DNA of 64,000 bases from Flavobacterium sp. SH_e (GTDB lineage Bacteria; Bacteroidota; Bacteroidia; Flavobacteriales; Flavobacteriaceae): positions 186,001 through 250,000 of the forward strand of contig NZ_JAOVZN010000005.1 of NCBI RefSeq assembly GCF_025717045.1, in the 5' to 3' direction. Shown here one piece after another: positions 53,711 through 62,010 of the stretch (within the stretch, counting starts at the first letter, position 1; every line of letters begins with the position of its first letter). Below the pieces are notes generated by a model. It made no database searches and was not told where the DNA came from. It worked only from the letters and a program-made list of their open reading frames with translations. A program made the translations under genes and the position numbers.

Positions 53711-53876
53711 TAAACTTTGAACATAGTTTTAACGCAAAGTTCACAATTCCAATAGTTATCGGGATACGCAAAGTTCGCAAAGTTTTTACACAAAGCTTTG
53801 CGGACTTTGCGTTTATATATAATCCAATTGTAAAAAACCTTGCGTTCTTTGCGTTAAAAATCGTGTTCAAAGTTTA
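53711..53876. repeat. Nested palindromic element downstream of pheT
   Basis: Outer arms of 29-30 bp (53711-53739 and 53847-53876, both containing AACGCAAAG or its complement) enclose inner arms of 17 bp (53766-53782 and 53796-53812, ACGCAAAGTTCGCAAAG with one mismatch). The whole can fold as a long branched hairpin. It lies between convergent genes. Confidence 0.75.
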
Positions 53877-53885
53877 ATAAAAAAC

Positions 53886-54710
53886 TCATCTAGAATATTT
53901 CTGATACGCTTTCATCAGCTTTTCATCATATTTATTGGTTTTATAAGCTGGTCCATTGTATTTTAAAGCAAATGAAGCCCAGTTTTTATTTCGCAGAAGC
54001 GCTATCAAATTATTTTTTTCCAGAAACAGTCCGAAAGCTTTCAGATGTTCACCTTCGCTCTGATTCATTTTTTCTACAAACTCATCAATACTTTTATAAC
54101 CGATAGAAGTTGCATTAAAGCCCATGATTTGAAAAAGTCCCCAAGAAGCTGAGCTATTCGCTGCATCAATAAATCTTTTATCCTGAGCTAGATTTCGAGC
54201 CTTTTCGAGACGTGTATATTCAGCTGTTCCGCCTACATAATACTTTTTAGTATATTTTTCAAACAAAATATCCTGCGTATTTGAGTTCTTATACGAACTC
54301 GGATTTATTTTTCTCTTCTCTAACTCATCCCAAAAGACATGTCCTTCAAATAAAATCTTAGGGCGACCATCTATTAAAAAGCCTTTTCCGTTGCTTTCAA
54401 CTTCGTTTACCGCTTTTACAACTGCTAATTCCAAATTAAACTGCTTCGAAAAATTGATTAAATCTTGCTCAGACAACAATTTATTATTGGAAGAAAATCC
54501 ATTTTTGCTTTTCTCTAAAAGAGTCGACCACGTTTTAAGTCCCACTACTCCATCAACAACCAGATTGTTCTTCAATTGAAAATCTCGAATTGATTTATCC
54601 GTCTCAGTTCCGAAATAATCGGAAACAATCACTTTGTAGTTTAATTTGGCCAAAAGCTCGTTTAAATAATAAACCTCTGGAGATTTTGCACCTGCTTTTA
54701 CGGTTCTCAT
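53886..54710 (-). CDS. N-acetylmuramidase-family protein with peptidoglycan-binding domain
   Basis: The 274-residue protein has an N-terminal PG_binding_1 domain (residues about 1-75; KSIRDFQLKNNLVVDGVVGL) and a C-terminal muramidase domain like GP4/DUF3380: LAVVKAVNEVESNGKGFLI with the catalytic glutamate in the VESNG motif, DGRPKILFEGHVFWDEL, ASWGLFQIMGFNATSIGY and FALKYNGPAY. It should cut the glycan backbone of peptidoglycan. No signal peptide is visible, so it is either released by another route or acts after lysis; phage origin is possible, but no phage genes flank it. Confidence 0.88.
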   Translation of the reverse strand: MRTVKAGAKSPEVYYLNELLAKLNYKVIVSDYFGTETDKSIRDFQLKNNLVVDGVVGLKTWSTLLEKSKNGFSSNNKLLSEQDLINFSKQFNLELAVVKAVNEVESNGKGFLIDGRPKILFEGHVFWDELEKRKINPSSYKNSNTQDILFEKYTKKYYVGGTAEYTRLEKARNLAQDKRFIDAANSSASWGLFQIMGFNATSIGYKSIDEFVEKMNQSEGEHLKAFGLFLEKNNLIALLRNKNWASFALKYNGPAYKTNKYDEKLMKAYQKYSR

Positions 54711-54966
54711 TATTTCTTGTTTTAGTGGTTATAGATTTCGATTACATTTTGGAATGTCTGTTTTTGCCCTAAAACTGACAATATAAAATTACAAAATCAT
54801 AAAATATTACATAACAGCACTTTAACCCAAAAATTTAAATAAATTTACCCAAATAAAAAAGGGTATATTTCCCCTTGTCCGAATTTTCTGTTTCAAATAA
54901 TTTTGTCTCCAACAAACTCAAAAAACTGTTAACTAAATCCTTAACCAATAAAACAAATAATTAATC

Positions 54967-55398
54967 ATGAAAAATCCTCCCGCAAAACCTAGCCAGTTAA
55001 TTACTAAAGAATTTGCTAGACAATTAAATGTAAATTACAATAATAAAAGAGCTTCACTTACAGCAAAAAAAGCTCAAAAAGAAGATGCTAATGCAATTTG
55101 GTATTCTTTGGAAGAATTAGAAAATTATATTCATTATATTAAAACTAACGGAGCAAAAGACGGTTATAATGTAGACGGAATTCGTTTTTATTTTGGGGTT
55201 TATCCAGATGATGAAAAACATGGAGAAAAGGCTGGATTGACTACTCTATTTTTAGTTCCAACGGGTAAAAAAGTAGAAAGCAATACTGAAAAAATTCAAA
55301 GTTTTGCTTTGGTACAAGAAGCTTCTTCATCAGACATTCAAAGCTTGGAACCAATGAATTACGGAAACATCGGAAGACCGCCTAGCTTAATATACTAA
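54967..55398 (+). CDS. Hypothetical soluble protein, first gene of a sensor-kinase module
   Basis: The 143-residue protein (MKNPPAKPSQLITKEFARQL) has no signal peptide or membrane segment. Recognisable segments are ELENYIHYIKTNGAKDGYNV, DGIRFYFGVYPDDEKHGEK and LTTLFLVPTGKK. I do not recognise a domain. It lies 8 bp ahead of the membrane protein and so is very likely co-transcribed with the histidine kinase and response regulator. Confidence 0.7.
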   Translation: MKNPPAKPSQLITKEFARQLNVNYNNKRASLTAKKAQKEDANAIWYSLEELENYIHYIKTNGAKDGYNVDGIRFYFGVYPDDEKHGEKAGLTTLFLVPTGKKVESNTEKIQSFALVQEASSSDIQSLEPMNYGNIGRPPSLIY

Positions 55399-55406
55399 AA
55401 AACCTT

Positions 55407-56054
55407 ATGTTTGAATTTTTAAGATCTTATATCGTTTATCTGGCTTTATTATCTGGAATCGTTGGTTTATTTTCGCTACCAAAACTTCCTGATAATAAAG
55501 CTAAATTTTTAGTAATTTTAATCTGGTTTTCGATCATAACCGAAATTGTAGGCTATTATTTTACCGAGTGGACGGGTTTATTGAATTTTTATGTCTACAA
55601 TTTCTATATGTTTGCCAGTTTCTCTGCCTATATTTTACTTTTAAGAGCCTTGCTTACCCAAATAGACCACCGAATTTCGGCTGTTCTTTTTTTGATTTTA
55701 TTTATCATTTCTTTCTTCTTGAATATTCTATATTTCAAAGAAGACATGAACCGCTCATTTACATACAGTTTTGCGATAGGCGTACTATTAGTATTAATAT
55801 TATCCTGTCTCTATCTGATTGAGATTTTTAATTCTGAAAAAATATTAAATTTTAAAAAGTCAGTGTTTTTCTGGTACATTTTAGGAATTCTTGTTTTTCA
55901 TGTTCCTTTTACGCCTTTTATGCTGGCAATCAATTGGTTCTTAATTAAACAAGACGAATCTATTTTTAGTTTGGTTTTATTTATTTTAAATTTTCTGGCA
56001 CATAGCTGCTTTATAATAGGATTTATATGGAGCGAAAAGAAATACAATTATTAG
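55407..56054 (+). CDS. Integral membrane protein of a sensor-kinase module
   Basis: The 215-residue protein is nearly all membrane helices, about seven segments (YIVYLALLSGIVGLFSLP, FLVILIWFSIITEIVGYYF, AVLFLILFIISFFLNILYF, and more to LNFLAHSCFIIGFIWSEKK). Its last 28 bases overlap the start of the histidine kinase gene, implying translational coupling; it may supply the membrane sensor that the kinase lacks. No named family recognised. Confidence 0.75.
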   Translation: MFEFLRSYIVYLALLSGIVGLFSLPKLPDNKAKFLVILIWFSIITEIVGYYFTEWTGLLNFYVYNFYMFASFSAYILLLRALLTQIDHRISAVLFLILFIISFFLNILYFKEDMNRSFTYSFAIGVLLVLILSCLYLIEIFNSEKILNFKKSVFFWYILGILVFHVPFTPFMLAINWFLIKQDESIFSLVLFILNFLAHSCFIIGFIWSEKKYNY

Positions 56055-56809
56055 TTATTTCCTTAGGCATTGTTTTCTTCACCTTACTTATTACTCTGGT
56101 GGTCATATTCTTTTATTTTTTAAAGAAGAAAAACAAATTTGTTGTAGAAAAAATGGAATCTGATTTGTATTTCCAATCTGAATTGGTCAAAACCAGAATT
56201 GAAATTAAAGATCAGACTTTATCTGAAATTAGTAAAGAATTACATGATAACATCGGACAGATTATTTCAGTTGCAATTATGCAGCTTAATATTTCAATAA
56301 GCACTAAAAATATTCAAATTGAAGAGCTTAAAGACTTGAAAGCTGTTTTAGCAAAATCTTTGGACGAATTAAGAATTCTTTCGCGAATCATCAACAAAGA
56401 TAATTTGCTTCAAAATAATTTTTTAGAAGCGATTCAGCAGGATTTGGAAAGAATTAAAAAACTTAAAAAGATAAAATATAATTTTAATCAAACAGGAACA
56501 ATTCCGACAATCAATGAAGAACACGAATTAATTATTTACAGAATATTTCAAGAAGCGCTTCACAACAGCTTAAAACACTCCAGAAGCGATTTATTTGATG
56601 TTAATATTGAGACCACTGATTCTGTTTTTCGATTGAAATTAAAAGATTTCGGAATTGGATATGATCTTAAAAAATCGAGCTCTGGAATAGGACTGAATAA
56701 CATGAAATTGAGAGCCAAACTTATTGGCGCCAAACTCATCCTAAACTCTGACGAAACAGGAACAAGTGTAACTATTGAATATCCTTTAACTCAAGGCTAT
56801 GAAAACTAA
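56027..56809 (+). CDS. NarX/DesK-type sensor histidine kinase
   Basis: The 260-residue protein has one N-terminal membrane helix (residues about 8-33), a short linker, a HisKA_3 domain with phospho-accepting H73 in ISKELHDNIGQIISVAI, and a HATPase domain (N box FQEALHNSLKHSRS, G1 DFGIGYD, G2 GIGLNNMKLRAKLIGAKL). There is almost no periplasmic sensory part. It overlaps the upstream membrane gene by 28 bp and the response regulator by 11 bp. Confidence 0.92.
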   Translation: MERKEIQLLVISLGIVFFTLLITLVVIFFYFLKKKNKFVVEKMESDLYFQSELVKTRIEIKDQTLSEISKELHDNIGQIISVAIMQLNISISTKNIQIEELKDLKAVLAKSLDELRILSRIINKDNLLQNNFLEAIQQDLERIKKLKKIKYNFNQTGTIPTINEEHELIIYRIFQEALHNSLKHSRSDLFDVNIETTDSVFRLKLKDFGIGYDLKKSSSGIGLNNMKLRAKLIGAKLILNSDETGTSVTIEYPLTQGYEN

Positions 56810-57449
56810 CTCAAAAAGCAAAATAATAATTGTTGATGACCATTTACTTTTTTCACAGTCGTTGGAACTGCTAATTAAGAGTTTTGGAGATTATGAAGTT
56901 ATAGAACGTTTTGAAAACGGAAAGGTATTTATTGATTATTTGGAACAAAATCCTTTATCGGAAATTGATCTTATTTTACTTGATGTCAATATGCCTGTTC
57001 TAGACGGATTAAGCACTATGAAATGGCTCAAGGACAATAGACCTGATCTTAAAGTAATTGCTTTATCTGTTAACGATGACGATGAGATTATCATTAAGAT
57101 GATTACCAATGGCGCAAAAGGCTATCTGCTGAAAGATACTTCTCCTGAAATTTTTAGAGACGCTATTCACTGCGTCATCGAAAAGGGTTTTTATTTTACA
57201 GAATTAGTTTCTGGAATGCTGATTAATAAAGTCAACAGCGACAACAAAAAAATTAGTTTAAAAGAAAAAGAAATTGTTTTTATCAAACACGCCTGTACAG
57301 AAATGACTTATAAGGAAATCGCATCAGAAATGTGTTTAAGCCCTAAGACCATTGATGGTTACAGAGAAACTCTTTTTGATAAACTTGAAATAAAAACCCG
57401 AATCGGACTTGTGCTTTATGCTATTAAACATAAAATTGTATTCGTTTAA
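56799..57449 (+). CDS. LuxR/NarL-type response regulator
   Basis: The 216-residue protein has a receiver domain (acidic pair in IIVDDHLLFSQ, phospho-acceptor D62 in LILLDVNMPVLDG, K in GYLLKDTSP) and a LuxR helix-turn-helix (EMTYKEIASEMCLSPKTIDGYRETLF). It is phosphorylated by the kinase with which it overlaps by 11 bp. It is the last gene of the four-gene module; its stop abuts apt on the opposite strand with no gap. Confidence 0.93.
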   Translation: MKTNSKSKIIIVDDHLLFSQSLELLIKSFGDYEVIERFENGKVFIDYLEQNPLSEIDLILLDVNMPVLDGLSTMKWLKDNRPDLKVIALSVNDDDEIIIKMITNGAKGYLLKDTSPEIFRDAIHCVIEKGFYFTELVSGMLINKVNSDNKKISLKEKEIVFIKHACTEMTYKEIASEMCLSPKTIDGYRETLFDKLEIKTRIGLVLYAIKHKIVFV

Positions 57450-57962
57450 CTAATATGTCAATGCAGCAAAAACCGGATATTCCTTGATTTTTTCTCTTCC
57501 GTTCAAGAAAGTCAGTTCCATTAAGAAATTGCATTGTACAATTTCACCACCAAGCCTTTCTACCAATTCGCAAACTGCTTTTGCTGTTCCGCCAGTAGCC
57601 AAAACATCATCGTGAATTAAAACTCGATCTCCTTTTTTGATGGCATCTGTGTGCATTTCAAGACTATCGGAACCATATTCAAGTTCGTAAGAAGCCGAAA
57701 TAGTGTCAAAAGGAAGTTTTTTAGGCTTTCTAACAGGAACAAATCCTGCATTTAATTCTTGCGCCAATAACATTCCGAAGAAAAAACCACGTGATTCTGC
57801 CCCAACAACTTTATCTATTTTTTGATTATTTAGAGAATCAATTAGGATTTTTAAGCAATTTGCTCTCGCTTCGGGGTCAATTAGTAGTGGAGTTATATCT
57901 TTAAATAAAATTCCTTCTTTTGGAAATCCTTGAATATCACGTATATAATTTTCAATCTTCAT
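57450..57962 (-). CDS. apt: Adenine phosphoribosyltransferase
   Basis: The 170-residue protein has the PRTase phosphoribosyl site RVLIHDDVLATGGTAKAVCELV and the early FPKEGILFKDITPLL and GAESRGFFFGMLLAQELN motifs of Apt. It salvages adenine to AMP. Length is normal. Its 3' end abuts the response regulator gene on the other strand, and its 5' side faces the tRNA promoter. Confidence 0.96.
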   Translation of the reverse strand: MKIENYIRDIQGFPKEGILFKDITPLLIDPEARANCLKILIDSLNNQKIDKVVGAESRGFFFGMLLAQELNAGFVPVRKPKKLPFDTISASYELEYGSDSLEMHTDAIKKGDRVLIHDDVLATGGTAKAVCELVERLGGEIVQCNFLMELTFLNGREKIKEYPVFAALTY

Positions 57963-57990
57963 TTTTTTTTAATTTTCTGTTATTTTTTCC

Positions 57991-58020
57991 TTGTTTATCT
58001 CACATTTATGTCTATCTTTG
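57991..58020 (+). promoter_or_regulatory. Textbook Bacteroidota promoter of the tRNA-Arg gene
   Basis: TTG (57991-57993), 19 bp, then TATCTTTG (58013-58020): exact TTG-N19-TAnnTTTG. It starts a short leader before the tRNA at 58078. Confidence 0.85.
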
Positions 58021-58077
58021 CACCCGCAATAAGCAATCAACAAAGCTACAAAAAAAATAGCTAATTGATAATAAAAA

Positions 58078-58151
58078 GGCCTCGTGGCGCAACTGAATAG
58101 CGCATCTGATTACGGCTCAGAAGGTTACTGGTTTGAATCCAGTCGAGGTCA
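58078..58151 (+). tRNA. tRNA-Arg (anticodon ACG)
   Basis: Cloverleaf by eye: acceptor GGCCTCG pairs with CGAGGTC (one G-T), discriminator A. D arm GCGCAACTGAATAGCGC, anticodon arm TCTGA-TTACGGC-TCAGA with anticodon ACG (A34 normally inosine), variable AGGTT, T arm ACTGG-TTTGAAT-CCAGT. CCA is not encoded. A terminator hairpin follows. Confidence 0.95.
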
Positions 58152-58158
58152 CTCTATG

Positions 58159-58198
58159 GGACAAAAGATAAAATCATCTTTTGTCCTATTTTTTTTGC
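58159..58198 (+). terminator. Rho-independent terminator of the tRNA-Arg gene
   Basis: GGACAAAAGAT (58159-58169) pairs perfectly with ATCTTTTGTCC (58176-58186) and is followed by TATTTTTTTT. Confidence 0.9.
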
Positions 58199-58251
58199 CT
58201 TTTTCACACTATTTTATTGAAGAAAAGAGTTTTACCAGAATCGTCAAAGTA

Positions 58252-59394
58252 TTAATTGACATTTAAATAATACTCATATTGATCTACAATACCAAGCCCA
58301 ATTGCTTTATCTTGAACAGGAATGCTTTGAAATTGTTGTTCTTTAAAATTCGATCTTTGTTCTGGGATATCCAATTTATTATTTGATATGAGAAAAAAAT
58401 ATGGAAGCTGAGGAAATTGATCGAGGTCAATAAGTCCTAAAGGTGCTCTGTGCTTCCAAAAAAATAGCTTTGGAGTTGTTTTGTAGACAGATAGGTCATA
58501 AAAAAACACTTTCGATGAATCAATTTTATGTTGCATGTAGAACTTTTTATTAAGTCGATCTCTGGTCTTCATTTTTGTATGTACGCCATCGCCAGCACCA
58601 ATTTTGTTTATAACAATGGCAGCGATATTAAAGTTTTCATCTTTTAGCTTTTTAATTATGGGATCATTAAATCGCTTAAATTTTGAGCCATCCTTTTTCC
58701 TTGCAATAAAACAGATATCGCTGGTAGTATTAGAGTATATTCGATCTGGAAATATATTGCTAACGCCACTTTTTAACGGGAAAACATATTCAGAATCGGT
58801 AAGCTTGTTTTTCTTTAAGTTAATTAAAGGATAAGCTTCTTTTTGGTTTGGAAAAGTGAAGCTGTTTTTTTGAATTTTACTATCCTCCCATAAAGGATTT
58901 ACTAACTCAATTTCAAGATTTAATTCCTTGATTTTTACAGCTATATATTCTCTAAATGCATTGTAATTCATTTCAACATCTGTTGAAATACTTATTTTAT
59001 AGGGATCTTCTACATAACTCTTTTGTGGAAAATAAGGAAACCAGAAAAACTCAAAGCCATAAGAAACTTTTATGGGATTGAAGAGTTTAAATTTTAATTC
59101 GTTTGGCAATCCTAACACATTTTGAAAACCTTTTTCATTGTATTTTTCATGATATGCCATCACGGTATTGTAACCTGCCGGAATTTCATTAAAATAATAA
59201 CTTTTATCTTCTTTGTTATACTTTGCAAATATGATAGGCAAGTCAAAACCTTCAAGCGTAACTTTTGCGTCATTGATGTTCTTCAGAGTTTCTGCATCTT
59301 CTAAATATATTTTTATAGCCGGAACTTGTTTTTGCTGTGCAAAAATGCAAACCGATAATAAAATAAAGCAAAGTGCAACGAAGTGTTTTTTCAT
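58252..59394 (-). CDS. Exported protein of unknown function
   Basis: The 380-residue protein has a signal peptide (MKKHFVALCFILLSVCIFAQ). The mature part begins with VPAIKIYLEDAETLKNINDA and AGYNTVMAYHEKYNEKGF, suggestive of a carboxypeptidase-regulatory or CNA-B-like beta domain, and continues with an unclassified body (IRKKDGSKFKRF-like region, AIVINKIGAGDGVHTKMKTR). I do not recognise a family. It lies between the tRNA and the DKNYY-repeat lipoprotein, both on the minus strand, and is plausibly accessory. Confidence 0.65.
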   Translation of the reverse strand: MKKHFVALCFILLSVCIFAQQKQVPAIKIYLEDAETLKNINDAKVTLEGFDLPIIFAKYNKEDKSYYFNEIPAGYNTVMAYHEKYNEKGFQNVLGLPNELKFKLFNPIKVSYGFEFFWFPYFPQKSYVEDPYKISISTDVEMNYNAFREYIAVKIKELNLEIELVNPLWEDSKIQKNSFTFPNQKEAYPLINLKKNKLTDSEYVFPLKSGVSNIFPDRIYSNTTSDICFIARKKDGSKFKRFNDPIIKKLKDENFNIAAIVINKIGAGDGVHTKMKTRDRLNKKFYMQHKIDSSKVFFYDLSVYKTTPKLFFWKHRAPLGLIDLDQFPQLPYFFLISNNKLDIPEQRSNFKEQQFQSIPVQDKAIGLGIVDQYEYYLNVN

Positions 59395-59450
59395 TAATTA
59401 TTTCAATAAAATGATAAAATTACGAGACCAAAATAATATTACAACAGTTA

Positions 59451-61523
59451 TTATCGCTTACTAATATAATATGGAATACTGTACAAACATCTCACCGGAT
59501 TCCCATCTTTAATTGCCGGAATCCAATTAGGAGATAATTTCAAAACCCTTTCTAATTCTTTACCCGAACCATATCCAAAATCGTGAAGAACTTTTATCTC
59601 AGATAAGCTTCCATCCTTTTCAATTATAAAATTTGCAAAAACTCCACCTCCGGAAGATTCTTCATCATCAAGTATTTCTTTCGGAATAATATAATTATTT
59701 TTTATAAAAGCATAAAATTTTTGAATTCCACCTGGATATTTTGGCTGAATTTGTACAGCTACATTATTATAAACTTCATTATCTACAGTCTTCTTTTTAC
59801 CTTCATTCTTTTCTTGTCTTATTGGTTTTTGAGAGACAATTGTTCTTTTGTTTCCGTACTTCTTAGCAAGATCAATCACTTCGAAAGAGGATTCCCATTT
59901 GCGGTCAAACACTTTTCCTAAAAAACGATACGAAATCTTGTCTGAAATTTTCACAAGCCAAAACCCTTCTGAGTTTTTAAATAAATAAAAATCTGATGTT
60001 GGTGTTGGATCATTACCACAAAAACCATGTCTATATCCAGAAAAAGAAGCCAACAATTCTATTCCTGCACTTTTAATAATTTTTACATTTTTGCAGTATA
60101 AGAAGTTTTTATCAATAAGGAAAATATTGAAAGTGCGTGCAGAATTCACATCGACATCACTCATTTTTTTTATGTCACGAATTCTTTCATTACAATAAGA
60201 AACCACATTCTTATCTTTATAATATTTATCTTCAGAATATTGATCACTATTATCCATTGGTACAAATGTCTCAGCATCAAATGAAGTTCGCTTACCCCTA
60301 AAATAAATTCGATCATACATTTTGCAAAAATTATAATCGATAAAAACCTTATTGGAACCATCAAAATCATCAACGTCATTTTTTTGTGCTTTTGCTGTTG
60401 CAATCTGCTTTGGGCTTAAATCTTCATAAAAAGATTTTGTTTGAGTTGCATAAGCCTGATTTTTATAAAAGACAATCCTGCTATACTTATTGTATGAAAG
60501 AGTATTGTAATCTATTTTTCCTCCGTATTTAAAAGGTATTTTTTCGATAATCTCTTTTTTTAATTCTTGATTATATGCTCTTTCATAAATGCCATTTTTA
60601 TCATAAAAACAATAGGAATAACCAAGAAAACCGAAAGAAGGAAGATCTACTTTCATGTCAATTTCTTCACCATTGTTAAAAATGCTTTTACCATCACTGA
60701 TATAGAAATCATAGTTATCAAAAATCCAAACTTTGACTTTACTAGAATTTTCAAGTTTCATAGAAGTTTTATTTCCCATGAAATATACATCGTTTTTATA
60801 CCTTGCATAATTTCCTGAAAGAGCACTTAAGAATTCAGGATTCATATCTTCTATCAGTTCTCCCCTTTTAAAAACGAAATTTTTTGTTTTTAAAAAATCA
60901 TAATTAACGTATTGATATGGCTCTTCTCCAAAAGAAGCAATTTTGCCTTTGGAATAGATATAATTTTTATCGTGGCAAAAATCATTCAAACTGATATTGG
61001 CCGTTGAACCATCAGAACCTTCTATCTTTTTATCGAAATAATAAATATAATTTTTATCTTTAAAATATAGATTTTTATCCTCTCTATCTAATACTTTACA
61101 AGGATTAGGCTGAAAAGTTGCCACATCAATATCGTATAATTCTGTAGTGTTTTTGAATACTTTATATTTTGTTTTCCAAATAAGATCATTTTCTTTATTA
61201 CTTCCTAAAGCGACAAAACCGGTAGTATCGATTTTTAAAAATTCGCCTTTAATGTACATCCCATTTTTATCAAATGCGAACCCAGATTCCTTATTTTTCC
61301 TTGGTTTAAAAGAAGCCATATCCGGATAAAAAACAATATGCGTACAAACATCTTGATACACAACATAATCTTTGTTTACGATGTAAGTAAGGTTTTCAAC
61401 AAAATTGCATTCTCCCGATCCATATTCTATTTTTAGAGCAGGATCTTCCAATGCCGGTACACTAGTATTTTGACAGCTAGAAAATAAAACTAAATTAAAG
61501 GTTATAAGGATTATTCTTATCAT
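59451..61523 (-). CDS. DKNYY-repeat lipoprotein with TonB-like C-terminal domain
   Basis: The 690-residue protein from ATG 61523 has a lipobox signal MIRIILITFNLVLFSSC (C17). Residues about 60-500 hold DKNYY-type repeats, short units such as FDKNGMYIKGEF, YFKDKNYIYYFDKKIEG and FCHDKNYIYSKGK. Residues about 600-690 look like an energy-transducer TonB C-terminus: VQIQPKYPGGIQKFYAFIK and GVFANFIIEKDGSLSEIKVL. The frame extends 59 codons upstream, but that part is not protein-like and would bury the signal peptide. An operator-like palindrome lies 74 bp upstream. Confidence 0.8.
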   Translation of the reverse strand: MIRIILITFNLVLFSSCQNTSVPALEDPALKIEYGSGECNFVENLTYIVNKDYVVYQDVCTHIVFYPDMASFKPRKNKESGFAFDKNGMYIKGEFLKIDTTGFVALGSNKENDLIWKTKYKVFKNTTELYDIDVATFQPNPCKVLDREDKNLYFKDKNYIYYFDKKIEGSDGSTANISLNDFCHDKNYIYSKGKIASFGEEPYQYVNYDFLKTKNFVFKRGELIEDMNPEFLSALSGNYARYKNDVYFMGNKTSMKLENSSKVKVWIFDNYDFYISDGKSIFNNGEEIDMKVDLPSFGFLGYSYCFYDKNGIYERAYNQELKKEIIEKIPFKYGGKIDYNTLSYNKYSRIVFYKNQAYATQTKSFYEDLSPKQIATAKAQKNDVDDFDGSNKVFIDYNFCKMYDRIYFRGKRTSFDAETFVPMDNSDQYSEDKYYKDKNVVSYCNERIRDIKKMSDVDVNSARTFNIFLIDKNFLYCKNVKIIKSAGIELLASFSGYRHGFCGNDPTPTSDFYLFKNSEGFWLVKISDKISYRFLGKVFDRKWESSFEVIDLAKKYGNKRTIVSQKPIRQEKNEGKKKTVDNEVYNNVAVQIQPKYPGGIQKFYAFIKNNYIIPKEILDDEESSGGGVFANFIIEKDGSLSEIKVLHDFGYGSGKELERVLKLSPNWIPAIKDGNPVRCLYSIPYYISKR

Positions 61524-61596
61524 AGGTTTTGGCTTAATGAATGGAGTATCATTATTTCTATTTGCTTTTAGAAGTAAAAAAACAAAATTTATTTCA

Positions 61597-61616
61597 TTAC
61601 AGTAACAATACTGTAA
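61597..61616. promoter_or_regulatory. Perfect palindromic operator candidate TTACAGTA-N4-TACTGTAA
   Basis: Eight-base perfect arms around ACAA, 74-93 bp upstream of the DKNYY lipoprotein start on the minus strand. No adjacent regulator of a known type fits; binding protein unknown. Confidence 0.45.
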
Positions 61617-61869
61617 AAATCTTCTAAGTAAATCAACTTCACAATAACATAGATGACCTAAAAGGTAAAAAGGTTGGGATAGAATGAAAAATAATTTCAA
61701 GAAAGATATTGATGTTTAAAAATTTTTAACTTTTAACCCTTACCGTACATACAAACCGCTCTTGAATAAAAATTTAAAATAATTATCTTACAAATTCACT
61801 TGAAAATAGGCTAATTTCTTTAAATCATTCATAAAATGGTTTGTAAATTGTTCAGTAAGGTCACTTAAG

Positions 61870-61901
61870 GAGACAACTAGACAATAGTTGTCTCTTTTTT
61901 T
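61870..61901 (+). terminator. Orphan terminator 1 (stem GAGACAACTA/TAGTTGTCTC)
   Basis: Perfect 10-bp stem (61870-61879 with 61885-61894), 5-base loop, T7 run. No plus-strand gene precedes it within the gap. Confidence 0.85.
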
Positions 61902-61976
61902 ATGCCCTAATGTGTAGATTTTTTAAGCCTTCAAAGCCTAATATTTGTGGTTCGATTTTTTCACAAGAATATGTGT

Positions 61977-62010
61977 TTGAGGCTCGCATAAATTGCGAGT
62001 CTCAATTTTT
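61977..62010 (+). terminator. Orphan terminator 2 (stem TTGAGGCTCGCA/TGCGAGTCTCAA)
   Basis: Twelve-base stem with one G-U pair (61977-61988 with 61994-62005), then TTTTT. It lies 75 bp before ATG 62085. Confidence 0.8.

Noticed and set aside
53711..54710. Prophage remnant at the muramidase
   Set aside because: No integrase, holin, capsid or tail gene is nearby; flanks are pheT and a signalling module.
58084..58266. Open frame of 60 codons over the tRNA-Arg gene
   Set aside because: It is created by the tRNA and its terminator; the cloverleaf, promoter and hairpin explain the sequence fully.
58078..61523. Genomic island inserted at tRNA-Arg
   Set aside because: The two exported-protein genes downstream look accessory, but there is no integrase and I could not find a repeat of the tRNA 3' end.
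61524..61700. N-terminal 59-residue extension of the DKNYY protein
   Set aside because: It would place a lipobox signal in the middle of the chain and reads through the operator-like palindrome.
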